64,000 nt of DNA from positions 18,998,001 to 19,062,000 of the forward strand of contig NW_020825289.1 of the NCBI RefSeq assembly GCF_003286085.1, read 5' to 3'. The DNA is from Drosophila persimilis (Eukaryota > Arthropoda > Insecta > Diptera > Drosophilidae). Of the stretch, positions 22,501 to 36,660 are shown in pieces. Made by a program: the position numbers and the translations under genes. The notes under the pieces are model-generated. The model was not told the origin of the DNA. It saw nothing but the letters and a program-made list of their open reading frames with translations, and searched no databases. Each line of letters starts with the position of its first letter. Position 1 is the stretch's first letter.

Positions 22501-25500
22501 GTCGCCTGGCACAAAGGACATAATGAATACGCTTAACTTTTAAGTCACGCTGTGCGAGAGATAACTTGCGCGGAATAATGGCGCGAATAACGATGCTGAC
22601 AAACAACGGGGACAGGCATGGGGCGGTGGGGTGGTGGGGCGAAGGGGCGAAGGGGAACGAGGGCCAGGACACCACAACGCGGATTGCTTTCCCATAAAGC
22701 GGCCACAGTTGCCACTCACCCGGCCCCTCAGCCACGCCCTGCACCTGCGTGTTGCCATTAATGTAAATGAGACTCATTGAAATGTCAATATGACTCTCGA
22801 TGCCTCAATGAGGCATGCTCTCAGAGCAGACTCTGCGCAATTAAGCCCCACCACGATGGCGCTACACGCCCACCCAGCCAGCCACGCCCACGCCCACGCC
22901 AGTGCCAGTGCCAGTGGCAGTGCCACCCCCCTTCGAGCGAAGAGCCGGGCCTGACATCAATCGGCATATGGAGCGGACCTCTGGCCCTGCGGTGGGGCGG
23001 CGTTAGAGTGGCCAAAAACCCATTAAACCGTTACGCGCTGTTGCTGCAAATGAGTCATCGGCAAAAACCCTCCCTCTGCCGCCTCCCGCTCCCTCCTTCC
23101 ACTGCCTAAGGGAAACCCCCGCGGAACCAGGAATCAATGTTTAAAGAGGAAATCATCGCGTTATTTCAGATGCCAACGAATTGAGCTTTGACCCCGGGCT
23201 CGGTGCCAGCGGAAAACTTACCCTTGACGGAATTTCAGGCGAGAAGGACACGGCTAGGAGGGATTTAATATTGGGAGGGGGGGCGCTTTATTTGGGGCAT
23301 TTGTTTATATATTTTGTAATTGTTTATTGGATATCCCTCCCCTGCCCAGGACTCTAGGGATTGTGATCAAATCAGAGCTCCACCCATGGCTCTGATTAGT
23401 TTTCCCTTTGCCGAATATTCATTTGAGGCCAAAAAACAGTGATAGTCGTCAGCAAAGGATTCCCACAAATTGGTTTTCCATTCGTATGCGCTTACTGTCC
23501 GCACAGACACGGCGACATAAAGAGATATCGAGGGGATACGGGGGATAGAGGGGAGGCAGTGGGGGCCTAAGCTGCCTGCCACCTGACCGACAGCGCAGGG
23601 CCCTCCGCTTGTTCCTGGCACACTTTCCGATCTCGTCTTCTGTTCAGCTCCGTTTCGGTCGGAGAAATGTCAACGCTGCCAAAAATGTTCACGAATTTGT
23701 TAGCAAATGCAATCATTTTGTTACGTGGTTTTATTACAGCGGTTGCTGCCACCCCCCTGCCACCCAGCCACCCAATCCACTCCCTTGTGCCATCTGCTGT
23801 CCGCCCGCTGCAAAGCCAATAACACGAAAACGCTCGTTTATAGATGCCATCCCGTTCGGTGCTCGGTGCTCGTTGCCGTGCAGCGGGGCGTATACGTAAC
23901 CGTGTGCAAATATTGTCTCAATTTGGAGCTGTACTACACTTGCTTGCCTCCGCTGAAGGGCAAATGGAGCTGGGAGAAGGTGGACGGGAGACGGGAGACG
24001 GGAGATGGAAGTTCAGTTGAGTTGCAAATACAGAGATGCAGATGTTTCAGCAGCATCCCACATTCCCCCAAGTGGATGCACTCGTATGAGTGTGTGGGGG
24101 TGGGGGTGGGGGGGTTGTGTGTGTTTGGGAAATAAACAATTTGTATGCGAATTTCGCCTTTGCCATACGAGAGGCAGAGCGCTCTGCTCAACGAATATGA
24201 AAATATTCAGCACAACTTTTCTTGGCCCTGCTCCATGCCTGATTCCTCCACCCCCCACCCCTCGATCTGCATAGGCAAACAGTGAGGAAATTGAAAGCAA
24301 AATATGATGATGTTCGATTTGCAGATTTTGTATGGCAGAGGCACTAAACTATTCTCTGCCACTCCGTTGCACCGTTGCGCCCTCCGCCTCCGCCTCCTCC
24401 TCCTCCTCCCTCGCTATGCTTTGCTTTGAGTGGGCCGTAGTCCGAGATACTTGGCCAAAACCATCTGGCCGAAATTAAAGGCTCATGCAAATGTCCTTGT
24501 GCGCTCCATTGAGCGACTGCAAAGCCGATTTCCGATGCACTGCACCGTGAACGAGCTCCGAAAGGGGGAGCAAACATTGAAGAGCTCTGATTGGGGCTCC
24601 ATAAATACCGATACGCTGGCTCCTTCGGGATATCCATCATTAAAGGATCGCACAGCCCCCCAACAGCCTACGAATTTCGCATTTAATTAATGCCCCACCA
24701 TAGGCAGCCATCTTTTGTGGAGCCCTCCACACCTGCCCGTGTGTGAGGCAGGCCTCCACTTCAGACAGAGCCCCGAGGAGCAGGCGAAGGACCTGACTGG
24801 TTGAGGAGCCTGGTCGCGAGCTGTCAAACCGCCGCGGGCAAAATGGCCACCGCCACCGCCTCTGCCACTGCCACTGCCACTGCGGCTGTCTGCATTTGTA
24901 TTAATGACAGGCGTGCAAGGACGATGTGACGGGCTCAGCATAGACCTCTCTTTGCGGTGGAGAGGGGAAGCTGCCTCGGGCGCCTTCAAGTGCAGGGCCA
25001 TGTGTGCATAACGAGGTCCTTCTGCATCCCTCAGTCGCTGCATCCTTGCAAATCGGAGTGGAGAGTGGAAGAAGGTGGAAGTGCTCGCATGATTCCAGCT
25101 AATAAACACCACATTTATTATGCCCCGGCCAGGGTTCCGTCCAGTGGCGACTTTTGCTGACCAATTAGCCACGTCTGTTGGCCAGCAGACCAGAACAGAC
25201 ACGAAAACTGTCAAGTGGAGCACGGAAAAATGTTAATCAGGGCAGCCGCCAGGTCGGATTGGTGGATTCGGGCATACGATGGCAGGGCCCAGCAATTAGC
25301 AGGGAAAGTGAATGCCATTGGGAAACAGTGTGGCAGCAGTGGCATGACCAGGCACAGACCTGGTTGCAGTTGCAGTTGCAGTTCCGGCAAGTCAAAAGTC
25401 GGAAAGTTGGAGCCGTCATCGCAAGAAATTTGCATTCTTCTCTTTGACTTTCGTTTTGGCTTTTCATCGTCATCATCAGCACCTTTCTTCGGGCCTGGGA

Positions 25501-28500
25501 CCGGGCAGAATGCAAAAAGTATGCGCCCATAAACTACTTTTGGCCCCCCGTCTCCGCCCATCGCCCCAGCCGACTGAAACTGGCCAGCAGCAACTGTGTC
25601 AAGCAGTCAAACCAGTTGCCACTGCCGCCTGCTGCTCCTGCTGGACTGGACTCCAAATGCTGATTGCTCTCCCAGCAGCTGCGGCACCAGCGGCAATTGA
25701 TTGAAAGAGCCAGCTCTTATTGGCCTGGCTCTTAGGTTTACCGTTTACCGTTTCGTGGTTGGCGGTTGGCGACTGGCGGCTGTTCGCTTTATTCTCTGGC
25801 AATTTATGCCTTGAACCCGGGGTTCGCTCCAGCAATCCATATACTCGAACTGTTCTTCTGAAGGCCACTCACAGAGTGGAGCCCTCCACGCCCAAAACTG
25901 AACGCAGTAGCCGTACATTTGCCCCTACATACCCCTCCCGGCTTGTGCAATCGAGAGCCCCAGGCTGGCCGGGAAAACTCGTTTGCAGCCTGTCTATTAA
26001 TTTGGCATTACCAAAATGTATTCGTACGTTGCATTGACAAGTTTTAATCAACTTTCGGCTGGAACGGGAGTGGGCAGGGCCTCGAATGAAGCCACAGATG
26101 GAATGAAAATAAAATTAAATACTTGCTGCCTGACGTTTTGATTAGAAGTTTTCGTTTGAAATGAGTTTCGGAGTTGAGTGCTGCATGAAATGGTCGAATA
26201 AATTGTTTATTCAGTGTTCAACTTGTTGCCTGCCAGAGGGGGCTCCTGGGGGGCTTCCCTCACGTACGGAGCGGAAGGCTTTTCGCACGTACAAACAGCC
26301 AACGGGGCGGATGATGCCCGGAGGAGAGCCGCACAAACTTTCAAATGTTTGACGGTGTTCACAGCACTTTGAGGGATTGGCCCTTCTGGAGGAGCCACTC
26401 GCAAGAACATAAAACATAAAACATAAAACACACCCCCTCCCCCCCCCCCCTAATCCCACCAGTAAACGGCGGCAGCCCATTTGATAGAAAAGCCATTCAC
26501 AAAACAAACACAAAATAAACCCAGGCTCAATTTCAGTTTCATTTGGCGAATGGCAAACATTTTCATTGTCCTGTCGGCCACAAACCTCCGGTCAGAGGGG
26601 GCCAGAGGGGCAAAAGCAAGGGCTTTTGGCCACAAAAGCAAATTAAAACGTTTCGTCGGCCAAAACCAAAGCTGGTTAATGTTTTTCAACTGTTTTTCCC
26701 AAAAATGCCAGGCCCCCCGCTGTCCCTATCCCCTCCCCCTGCCCCTCCGCTGTGCCCTGCTCGTGTCACTGCCATGCAACAATTAATCAAATTTAATTGA
26801 TCAAATTTTTTGGCCAAAAGTACAGCCAGATTAGGACAAACAATGAGCCTCGAATCTGTTGTCGTTGCGGGAAGGACCACAACAGAACAGGACAGAACAG
26901 GACATGGACCGCCTCGGGGAATGAATATAAATGGAATGTTGGACATTCCAATGTCCGAATGGGAGCCCCAATTAAAGTCCATAAACATTTTGAATCCATA
27001 AAACCCTCATGCAAATATTTTCCATCTTTAATCGAACACGAAAAAAAGCAAATAATGTAAATATTTGTTGTGTTTTTTTTTGCAGTGGCATTGTAAAAAC
27101 GAAACAATTGTTTCATTGAATATTGAATATTTAATGGATAGGAATCAATAAGCCGCTTGATCAGATCTTCAATGGAATTGAGTAATAAATGCCAATAGAG
27201 GAATATATTATATGTTGGGGAGGGTACTGGCAACCCACTGGGATCCCATTGGATCCCTGCCCAGCTGCTGCACTCAGTCCTCCGCGGATTCATTCATTCA
27301 TTGAGTCAAAGGAATGCCAACTGAGGCGCTAACTGATCGGCCAAACAAAACTCTTCCTCGAGTGTTTTGGAGCTGGAAAAACCCGCTGGAGCTGAAGCTG
27401 TAGCTGGAGCTGGAGCTGGTCTCCGTCTCCGTCGATAGGCAGCAGCGCTAACTGTTGTTCGAATTTGTCTGTGGTCAGTGACCCAGCCAGAGAGCCGCGA
27501 TGCCAGCGGGGCGGGGCCTAACCGGCAAAACAAACATGTTTCAAGGCACAAAAAGAAGCATTAAGCAAACCCCAGAGATCTCTGCTACACTTTGAAGCCC
27601 CCCACCACTGAAGAGAGGGGGAAGAAAGACATTAACTTTGGCCACCACATGAATACCGACCAACGCTCGTTAGCAGTCAGCGAGGGGTAAGGGGGAAGCG
27701 GGGGCCCCTTGCGTGTTGTATGCCATAAAGTGTGAGGGGCACGGGGCGGGACACGGGGGGGCACGGGGAACACACAGGTCCAAGAAGCTGTCGGTGGACT
27801 ATAATTTGAGAGTCTTTGAGGCCGTGGATCGCAATTAAGTTCGGGGAAAGACGATCAACGCGTTGCGTCCCCCCACCCCCCTCCCCGCTCACGACTCCAT
27901 TAGAACACGCCATTAGAACTACGTATCCCCGAATTACGGTCCGTAGAAAATTAATTCAAATATCTGAGAATGTCTGGAAATTATTCAGAGACCTACTCGG
28001 ACGATACGCGGCCGTGTGAAATGGCCCGTCTCCCCCCGTCTCCCAGTTCCCTCTCTCTCTCTCTGGAGATGCCTTCAAATACACGCAGAGGGGGAGAAAT
28101 TTCCCATTAAAACACGCATCATCAACCGCCCAGTCAAAGGTAATCCTCGGAAGCATTGGGAATATTTTCCATTTTAGCCGCCGCATAATGAGATTTTCAT
28201 TGACTCTGGAGGCCAAAGCTGGCACAGCTTCGGCGAGTCCAGGACGAGGCACGACTATCGTAGTCATTTCTGGCCAATTCAAGGGAAGGCTTGTGTTTGT
28301 GGTTACCCCTAAGGCACATCTCCTAGAACCTATCGTTCTCAAAGGGTCATAAATTGAATCACTCTTCAAAAACACTGGGCACACCCCTCACAATCGCTGG
28401 CAGATTCAAAAGCGGAGCTGGGCATAATCAAGCACTCGACAAATTTCCATTTGAGGCCTCAAAAGCTGGGCGTGTGCGATCAGAGCCTCTCCCCAGGCAC

Positions 28501-30100
28501 TCGTACTCGTAGCCGTGGGTCTTGTAGTGCGAATTCTGGAATCCACAACCCACATGCATCGTACTGGGTCTCCTGTATCCAGCGCTAATTAAGAGAGGCA
28601 GGGCAGGCAGGCCGGGGGAAAACTTTTACTAAAACTAAAAGCGAAAAGACGAAGACGAAGACAAGAACAAAATTAAATTAAACGCTAGTGTGGGAAAATG
28701 TCTTGGAGCGTAAACTGTAAGAACATTTTCCTGCTCCCGCTCTCCCGCTCTGCGAAAGAGTGGTTTCGCCTTTGTAGAGGCGGAGGGGAGCTGTGGGCAG
28801 CAGAGCGTGCAGCCCCATCTCGACATGTGTCAAGGTTACTCCTCAAACAATTAATAGGAAGCGATGCCAGCGCCCGGAAAGCCCTCCGCCTGAGCAGGCG
28901 ATTCCAGGAGGGAAAATCTCAATAAAACCTGCCTCGAATCGGGGCGGGGGTAAGTGAAAAACGATGCCAGAGCAGAGCCAGCTGGAATTTTTATGGCCTT
29001 AAGCCCCTTCGAGCACACACACACACACTCGCACAGGGGAGAGACGGAGATTGGGATTGGGATTGGGATAGGCCATATAGGACAGGTTGAAGTGTAAATC
29101 ATGTTAAGCCGGAGTGTTCCACATTTGCGGAGGCTCACCAATTATCAGCAGGGAGCCATCGTGCGGAGGAGGCTCGATTACACCCACAGGTTGAAAGGGG
29201 GCCCCAGAAGGAAGAGGCAGGAGGGCTCCGCTCCCTGGAGGAAGAAAATTGAATTTGTTTCCCATCAATATTTATCCTATTGGGAGCCAGTGGCCGGTGG
29301 AAACTTAATTTCCCCCCCGAAATGCGTAAGCGTTTTCCCCCCAGTTTTCTGGCCTGCATATTTTTGTATTTCTGTATTTCTGTGTGTTGTATTTACAGAC
29401 TCTTCAGGCGGAATAGGCCAATTGGAAGACTCTTCTGCCATGGCTTTCCGCACACACACACACACAGGTGCACCACGTGTGTGTGGGGCTCTTTTTCTCT
29501 GCCGCAAAAGTTATTTACATTTCGATATACTCGTACGTTTACATAATATATGATTGCTGCAGCGGCGACTGGTAGTTGTGGCAGTGATTAAATATTTCAT
29601 TTATGCCCCGCCGCTCCCTGGCCGGGACTCATCCTATTATATGGAATTAAGCAGTCCTTCATGGACTTTGCATGGCTTAAAATATCAATAAAAATACATG
29701 TAAGAACATATTTATGCTTGAAAACACTTGGAGTGGCCTTCCTGCCCCCGAAATGGCAATTAAATTTGAATTTAAATTAAATTAAGTAAAGAAAACCATA
29801 AAACACAAAGTTTATTAGCAGGATATACACTTTGACCCTTCCACTTGGTGGCTTCCTCCCCCCTGCCCCTGCCCCGGATCCAGCTGCCACGTGACTGCCA
29901 GTTGATCCTTCAGTTTAAGACGAACGTCACGTAGCAGGCGGCAGGACCAGCGAAATACTTTTCAAAATATCTATCCTTTTGAGCCATAAAACGAAAACAA
30001 CACCAGACCCATTCCGCTCGACGTCTGGAACGTGACATAAATTACATTTTCCGCCATTAATCGCAAATATTATCAGCGGCTCCAAAATGGGAAACTTAAG
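22501..30100. other. Noncoding DNA, probable stan 5' intron (second part)
   Basis: No gene recognised. A strong minus-strand donor-like sequence, CAAGG|GTAAGTTTT, lies at about 23215-23223 and could end an alternative leader exon, but nothing else supports it. The stretch includes a C10 run near 26440, an ACATAAA array at 26404-26432, and scattered AATTAATT and TTAATTAA blocks. Confidence 0.45.
26404..26432. repeat. Short tandem array of ACATAAA units
   Basis: Four near-perfect copies of a 7-8 base unit, followed by a C-rich run. Confidence 0.8.
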
Positions 30101-30101
30101 T

Positions 30102-30170
30102 TGGAGCTGGCGGTGGAGCTGGCAGTGGAGCTGGCAGTGGAGCTGGCAGTGGAGCTGGCAGTGGAGCTGC
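30102..30170. repeat. 12-bp minisatellite (GGAGCTGGCAGT)n
   Basis: Five to six tandem copies of the 12-base unit. The first copy has CGGT in place of CAGT. Confidence 0.92.
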
Positions 30171-30281
30171 ATCTGAGCGGAAACTGTAAAACTTATCAAG
30201 TAACAACAGAACTTTCCGCTGGCAAAAAGTATTTCAATCTGTAATGCGCCAACGAGATGAGCCCCAAAGTTGCTGCAATGG

Positions 30282-30325
30282 GCTCCAAGTTGGAGCCAAG
30301 TTGGAGCCAAGTTGGAGCCAAGTTT
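30282..30325. repeat. 11-bp minisatellite (TTGGAGCCAAG)n with inverted symmetry
   Basis: Three to four tandem copies. The first copy is preceded by GGCTCCAA, so the array begins with an 8-bp inverted repeat (GGCTCCAA-G-TTGGAGCC). It lies only 110 bases from the GGAGCTGGCAGT array and shares the GGAGC core. Confidence 0.9.
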
Positions 30326-30608
30326 GATTGGCGATTGTTGTCGAGTCGATTGGACAGATGATTGCCTCTGCCGCGTAATTTTTTTCAGTGGAGTTTTATA
30401 TTGTTAAGCAGCGTTGAAGCCATCGTTCCACGATTCCTAATCGATTAGCATATGCATTTTTCACAGACTGTCAGAGCGCCCATAACTAGGCAACAGTTTG
30501 CTAGCCCTGCCGACAGCTGAGAGGGGGCACGGCTCGGGCCGGAGAACAATTGCAACACTATCTAAACAGACAGCCCTCTCAGCGCCCCCAGCGAGACGTG
30601 AAAGAGAC

Positions 30609-30653
30609 ACCCGAAACCCTCCCGAAACCCCCCCGAAACCCTCCCGAAACCCC
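30609..30653. repeat. (CCCGAAAC)n short tandem repeat
   Basis: Four copies of an 11-base unit CCCGAAACCCT/CCCGAAACCCC. Confidence 0.85.
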
Positions 30654-32664
30654 CTTGACCCACTTGGGCTGACCAGAAGAAAAAAAGGCAAAATGGGGAA
30701 AGCATCTCTCCCACACTCTCCTTCGCCCCGGCCTGGGTTTATGGCTCTGTTCTATTTCATCAGCGTCAGCATCGGCTTAGAGCTCAAGCCATTCGCATCC
30801 TCCCCGTATCCCCCCTTCTCCCTCTCCTTGTGTGCATTCCTAACGCTATCTCTGACCCGCATTTGCCTCCCCCCCACGACCACGCTCTGCAGATCGCGCC
30901 TCATAAACATTTTACTGTCCGGAGCACGTTCCGCTTTGCGCCGAAAATGCGTGTAAATTGCTTCCACTTTGCTTTTGGCCGCTGCAAATGAAACTAACAA
31001 ACGCTGACCGACTGCTGAATAGTTGGGACCTCCCTCCATCCACTCATCCACTCATCCCTCCATCCCTCCAACGACGTGACGGGCCTGAAACGCTGAAAAA
31101 ATAATGGAAAATTTCCAACAATTTTGTAATAGAGAAACTTTCTGGGCCTCTGACCAGCCGCAGAGCAAACAATTAGTTTGTGCCCGACGGGGGGCAGGGA
31201 AAGGGGCAGGGACAGGAAAAGGCACATGGACATGGCTGGCAAATGTCAGATATTTATATATTTATATTCCCTAATCGCTTGCTCATGTCACGAGCTCATT
31301 GGCTTTGTCACACTCGACTGGAGGCTGAAGAGCGGGAGATATGCGAGGGGTTGAGGGGCATTAAATGCCAGAAATCATAGAACAGCATCGGAGACAGGAG
31401 ACTCGACTGAAGGATGCTTCTCTTGGAAAAACAACAGCCAAAACCCATATGGATCTAGGCCACTCCTGAAATAGATTTGGATGTGCCTCCGAGAGACATC
31501 CAAGGACCATCCCGGGGCCATCTAGGCCTGCTTTCAGACCCATCTAGTCGCTGTTTAAATTTCAACAGTGGAAACACGATTGCTGAACTAAAATAAAGCA
31601 AACAAAGGGGATATTCCGCTAATATTAGCACCTCTAATTTAACAAAATAATAACAAATGCACAGATGGAAATATATAAACATTAAATGCGACTCAACTGT
31701 GAGAATATTTGCGTCCAGTTTAAATGCAAATCGGCAATCAGGACTTTCTCCAACCACTTCCACCCTCCCGGAGCCACCCTTGATCCGCCACGCACCGCAT
31801 CCGCATCCGTCCCCTTCCTCGCAGACTATTAATAATGCTTAAAATTTAAGTCGTGGCAAATTGGTTTAGGCTGAGCCACAAATAAAGGTGGAATTCCCGT
31901 CCGAGGACCGAAAGGAAGAGGCGAATCCTGCCGCTCGAAACTGTTTGTGTCGCAGTTAATTATGACACTTAAGCTGGCAGCCGAAAAATGTCTACCTCTG
32001 GGCTCTGGCCGGGTGGCAGGGGCGCACATTATTTACCGTCAAAGAACCCACAACTAAACTGCGCTGACAGCGAATTTGCGTTTAGTTCGGATGCCAAAAA
32101 CTTCCACATGGTTAACTAATTAAAAGTTATTGGGCCTCCCACTCCCACTCCCCGCACCCCCCTCCCATTCACATTGCTGGAAAATTTATTGAAATTTATT
32201 TCGTTTGTGCGACATGAAAGTCACATTAAAATTGAGCAGCCACGGACATGAGAGACGCCGCTCGGCGGCTAATGTGCCAGTGTGCCGGACTCGACAATTG
32301 CGGCTCCACCTGATGGCTCTCCTGGCTGGAGCTGGCTTTAATTAAACCAAATATTGTGCGATGCCCCAGAACCCAGAAGCCAGAACCCAGGCCCTCTTTT
32401 GGGGCTCTTTGAAAAGAACACAGGAATATAAAGGACCTTTTGGGTCGGTCATCTGCATGGAGGCCTAAAAGCAAATATTCATCTCGGGCTCGGACTCGGA
32501 CTCGGGCTGGGGGCTCGGCAGCATCATGTTCCAGAATTTTTATTGGCATATTTGCCGAAAATTAAATGGAGCGTGAAGCAATCTTCCCCAGGACTCAGCT
32601 CCGGTCCCCTTTTTGGGTGACTTGCACACGCGGCGTATGCGTAATTTGTATGCCAATAAGGAAG

Positions 32665-32681
32665 GGGGGGGGGGGGGGCCG
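32665..32681. repeat. Poly-G tract
   Basis: About 16 consecutive G. Such tracts are prone to assembly and polymerase length errors. Confidence 0.85.
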
Positions 32682-33462
32682 CAATGGGGGATGGGGAAAG
32701 ACGAATTACATTAATTGCTGGGGCCTCCCTCAGGAGCATTCTCGATTGTACATTTTTAGTCAATTCTTTTGTTGATTTTTGCCAGCTCCTTGCCTGCCCG
32801 CTCGCTTTCTTTTGGTCCTTGATAATTGCTTCCATTCTCCATGCAGTTCGATTCGATTCGACTCTTCCCTGGCCCTTGGCCAGAAATTAATTAAAATGCA
32901 AATTATTTTCCAATTATGAAGAAAATCCCAATAGAAAGTGCTCTGCCATCGATTCCGCGTGAAAATTAAACCCAAATGCAAATGAAACCCACTCCCCGAG
33001 AAAACCAAACCCACACTCAAAAAAGCGGAAAAAGCACACACAAAATGGGTAGCAAATAAAACAAAGTAAATGTTTGGCCCTGAATTAATTGCGATTTTCC
33101 ACTGTGTTTGCCCGTGACTATCGGGGGCTCATGGGCTTTGGCTGGTAGTCTGTGACTTCTTGGACTTCGGGAGGGGCTTTGGCGTTCCACAGATGGGAGG
33201 GAAGGGATGTCTCTTTCATTCACACACCCCTTGACCTTCGGCCCGCACTCATGTCCCATCGATAACCGCAGTCGTGCGTGGCTTCCGCCCAGAAATACAA
33301 ATCAAAACCCCCTCTTACACGGTGGGTGAGGGGAATCAATCAGCGCTTTCATTGTCCAGAATTAGCATTAGTTGTCAGGACTGCAGGACTCCAAGAGCAA
33401 CAGATGGAGCAGGCCGCAGAAAAACGCAAAAATGGCCAATCAATGGAGATCTGAAAGAGTGC

Positions 33463-33483
33463 ACTCTCTCTCTCTCTCTCTCT
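33463..33483. repeat. (CT)n microsatellite
   Basis: About ten CT units, equivalent to GAGA on the minus strand. Confidence 0.85.
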
Positions 33484-35013
33484 TTCCCTATTTTTCCACC
33501 CGGCGACGGCATCTAATGCCATGTCCGAGGTAAGGGGCGAGCGAAATCAAGGGTTAATCACCCCTGCAGGGCATGCCACAGTATACTTACACGCACACAG
33601 CCATGCTTCAGCTCCCCATTCCCCATTCCCCATTCAAGTGTGTGTGTGTGAATGGGAGTCGCTACAAGACTTGGCCAAAAGTCGGATGGGAGTCCTGGGT
33701 CCTCACCAGCTCAGGCTAAGGGTGTTCCGCTCTGCCATGCCCTTCCCTTCCCTCAAAGAGGGCGCAAAGCATTTTACAAAATGGCGCACTCACATATGCA
33801 GCTGTCAATGTGTGAGTACTTGCTGTGAGGGGGCGTCGGGTGGGGTGTCGGGGGGGGTGCGGCTGGTGCTTACAACTTCAAGTTCTCGATTTGACTCGAG
33901 CTGAACTTTTGCGTGTTCCAATACCATAAATACTGCATGCCTGTCTGGGCCCGGCCTGTCCTGGCTGCTACACGTACCAAAAGGATATGCCACACACACA
34001 CACACACACTCTTCCGCTGAGGATGTGGAGGCATAAACAATCCGTACCTGTATTATGGCAAAACTTTTCCTGGAATCGAATTTATTTATCTCTTGCGGCG
34101 GATTGTCTTTCTGTTCGGGAAACGTTTACTGTGCTTATCCTTCCCCTGCGACTCCGACACTCCCCTCCCCTCCACTGGCAATTCCCGTTCCCGATTCCCA
34201 ATTAATGCCGGGGTTTTGTTAATTTTAATCAGGCAGAGTGACGGAGGAGTCCTGCCCGGAGAGAGCCACAGAGCGTTTGATTTGACAAATGATGGACGGA
34301 TGGACAGATGGTCGGTCGAGTGGATGAATCATCCCCTTTCGCAGGACACGTTACACGCCCCCACCCACCCCCTTCGAAACACATTTTAGCACACAATCAA
34401 AATCCATACGAAATGAGCTCCGTCTCCGTTGGTTGATTATTTTTTCATTAGCGCCTCGGGGGGAACTCACGCAAGGACCCCCCCATCCCCCATCACGAGG
34501 GGAGGAATGACAAGGAAGTGTCACAGTTCATTTTTATTTATTGGAATAATTTCCGGAGTGTTTCTGTCATTCTGTCGGGCGGGCGGAATGAATCATTGGA
34601 TTTACAAGCTTTGAATAAACAAATAAAATCATAAAATGAAACGAAACGAAACGGAATGGAAACCCTAAAAACACGCCAACAAAAGGAGCAGCACGGAGTT
34701 TGGCCCTAAAAACTGGAAAATTCATATATTTTAGAGGCATAAATAAGGCGGGGGCCAAATGCAGGGGAACAAATGTCAAACAGTCGTTTGAGGCCGCTCT
34801 CTGGGAGGGCCTTTGATGCAGCTCATCGAGGCGTTGAATGCCACCCCCGGTCGCCCCCGGTCGCCACCGTGCCTCCTCGGTAATAGAGTTTGATGCAACT
34901 TTTGCGGCAGGCTGGCTGGCAAAAGGGCCTTTGAAAGGGCCAAAGAGCGAGAGACGAGAGAGCAAAGCATAGAAAAGCTTACAAGCAGCACACTCCACCG
35001 CAGGACACCACTC

Positions 35014-35042
35014 GGCACCGCACCGCACCGCACCGCACCGCA
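35014..35042. repeat. (CACCG)n pentanucleotide repeat
   Basis: Five tandem copies of GCACC/CACCG. Confidence 0.88.
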
Positions 35043-36620
35043 GACAAGGCCAAGAACAACAGCCGGCATTTTGCCGAAAAAAGGACTTGCCTCGTGCTGA
35101 ATTTATTGATTTTTGGCTAGCCGCCGCATCCTCATAGACGCCGCGCACTCACACAGATACACAGAGCCAGTGTGTGTGCGTGTGTGCACATCCTCCCCAT
35201 ACAACGATCGGGCAACAACCACCAAAAAAGGAGACTTGTGCGAGCGACTGCGTGGGGTTGTTTCGTTAGTTTTTCATGGGCTACAGGCAGCAGAAACAAC
35301 AACAACAGCGGCAGCGACAATGGAAATGCAATCAACAGCAAAGGACTACTCGGCCGACAGCTGTTCTCGGCTGGCCCCAGACGGGCTTCCTTATGATATG
35401 CAAATATTTGTCCCCGCCATTTCTTGCAGTGTAAGAGGAACAACAGCCAGAGACGGACAAAGAGAGCCAGACAGGCGGCCAGGAAGCACTTTCCAGCGAC
35501 ACACAGAAAGGACACGGACGAGGCAATACTCTGCCCAGCTGTCCCGATCTGCCAGGCATCTCGATACAGCGCCTCCATTGAGATTCCAAGGGAAAAGGGC
35601 CTTGGATCTGGAACATCTGTATCTCCGTGTTCCGCATCGACCTGCCTCTATCTGCCGCAGGCCCCGCTTCGTGGCAGGGTAGAAACAACAATAACGGCCA
35701 ACAGCAACGGGCTGCCAATGGGCTACAAGTGTTTGACTCTTCCCGGCCGGGAGGCAGCTCTAGACAAATGCGGACCCATTAGAGAGCGATGACGACAAGG
35801 GAGGAGGCTGGCTGCTAAGGGGATTGCGGCGATTGGGGAGATTGGGGAGATTGGGCATAATATGCAAAGGAAACTCGACAAATTACGAGAAAAGGCCGGA
35901 GAGGGGGGGCCAGAGCGGTGGGGGGGAGTGAGGTGTGCAACCTGCACACATGAATGAGCGAGCATACAGAGGAAAATCAGCAAAAGCCGAGCAAAAGGAA
36001 AAGGAAAATAGGAGAACCGTTGCCAAGTAGGGGGCGAAGGGAGGGGGATATTCAGTCGGTCGGGAGACGGCCACGCCCCAATGCACGTTAAACACACCTG
36101 CATGAGTCATGCCTCGAGCCCAGGGCTCCCTGCTCCCCCCCTGGCCCACCGCCTTTTGGACTTTCTGTTTATGCTGCAGGAGAGTTTATTAAGGGAAGGC
36201 AGGAGCAGCGGCGGCAGCAAGGACAACCAACAACCAACAACCACCCCAACAACCCTGCTTTGCTTTCCTTTCTTTCCCCTTCCCTTCCCCAGCAGACTGT
36301 CCCCGCTCTGAGGCCGTCTGCTAGCCTGCTATCCTGGCGTTGCGCCTCTGGCAGCGGCATTTATGGCGCAAACTTGTTTAATATAATGAACACGACGGAT
36401 CGGAGCACGTGAGCGTGAGTCAGCCTAGACCGGAGTGCTGCGGAAAACCCACCCTGGGGGGAGTGGGCCCATGAAGTGCAGCGGGAAATCAACCACCAAC
36501 AGACGCTGCCAGACCTGCCTGCAACCACCTTGCCGCAAACTCGAAACGAAATACAAACACAATTTCTCAGTCCTGTCAGTCCTGCTGCTGCAGATGATGC
36601 AATTATTATCGAACACAGGA

Positions 36621-36660
36621 CTCTGTAGCTGTAGCTGTAGCTGTAGCTGTACCTGTACCC
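36621..36660. repeat. (CTGTAG)n hexanucleotide repeat
   Basis: Five copies of CTGTAG, the last ones decaying to CTGTAC. Confidence 0.88.

Noticed and set aside
23215-23223. Minus-strand donor-like CAAGG|GTAAGTTTT as a stan leader exon
   Set aside because: The motif is good, but nothing upstream resembles a promoter, and single donor-like sites are expected by chance in 40 kb. It is kept only as an alternative to the 46554 site.
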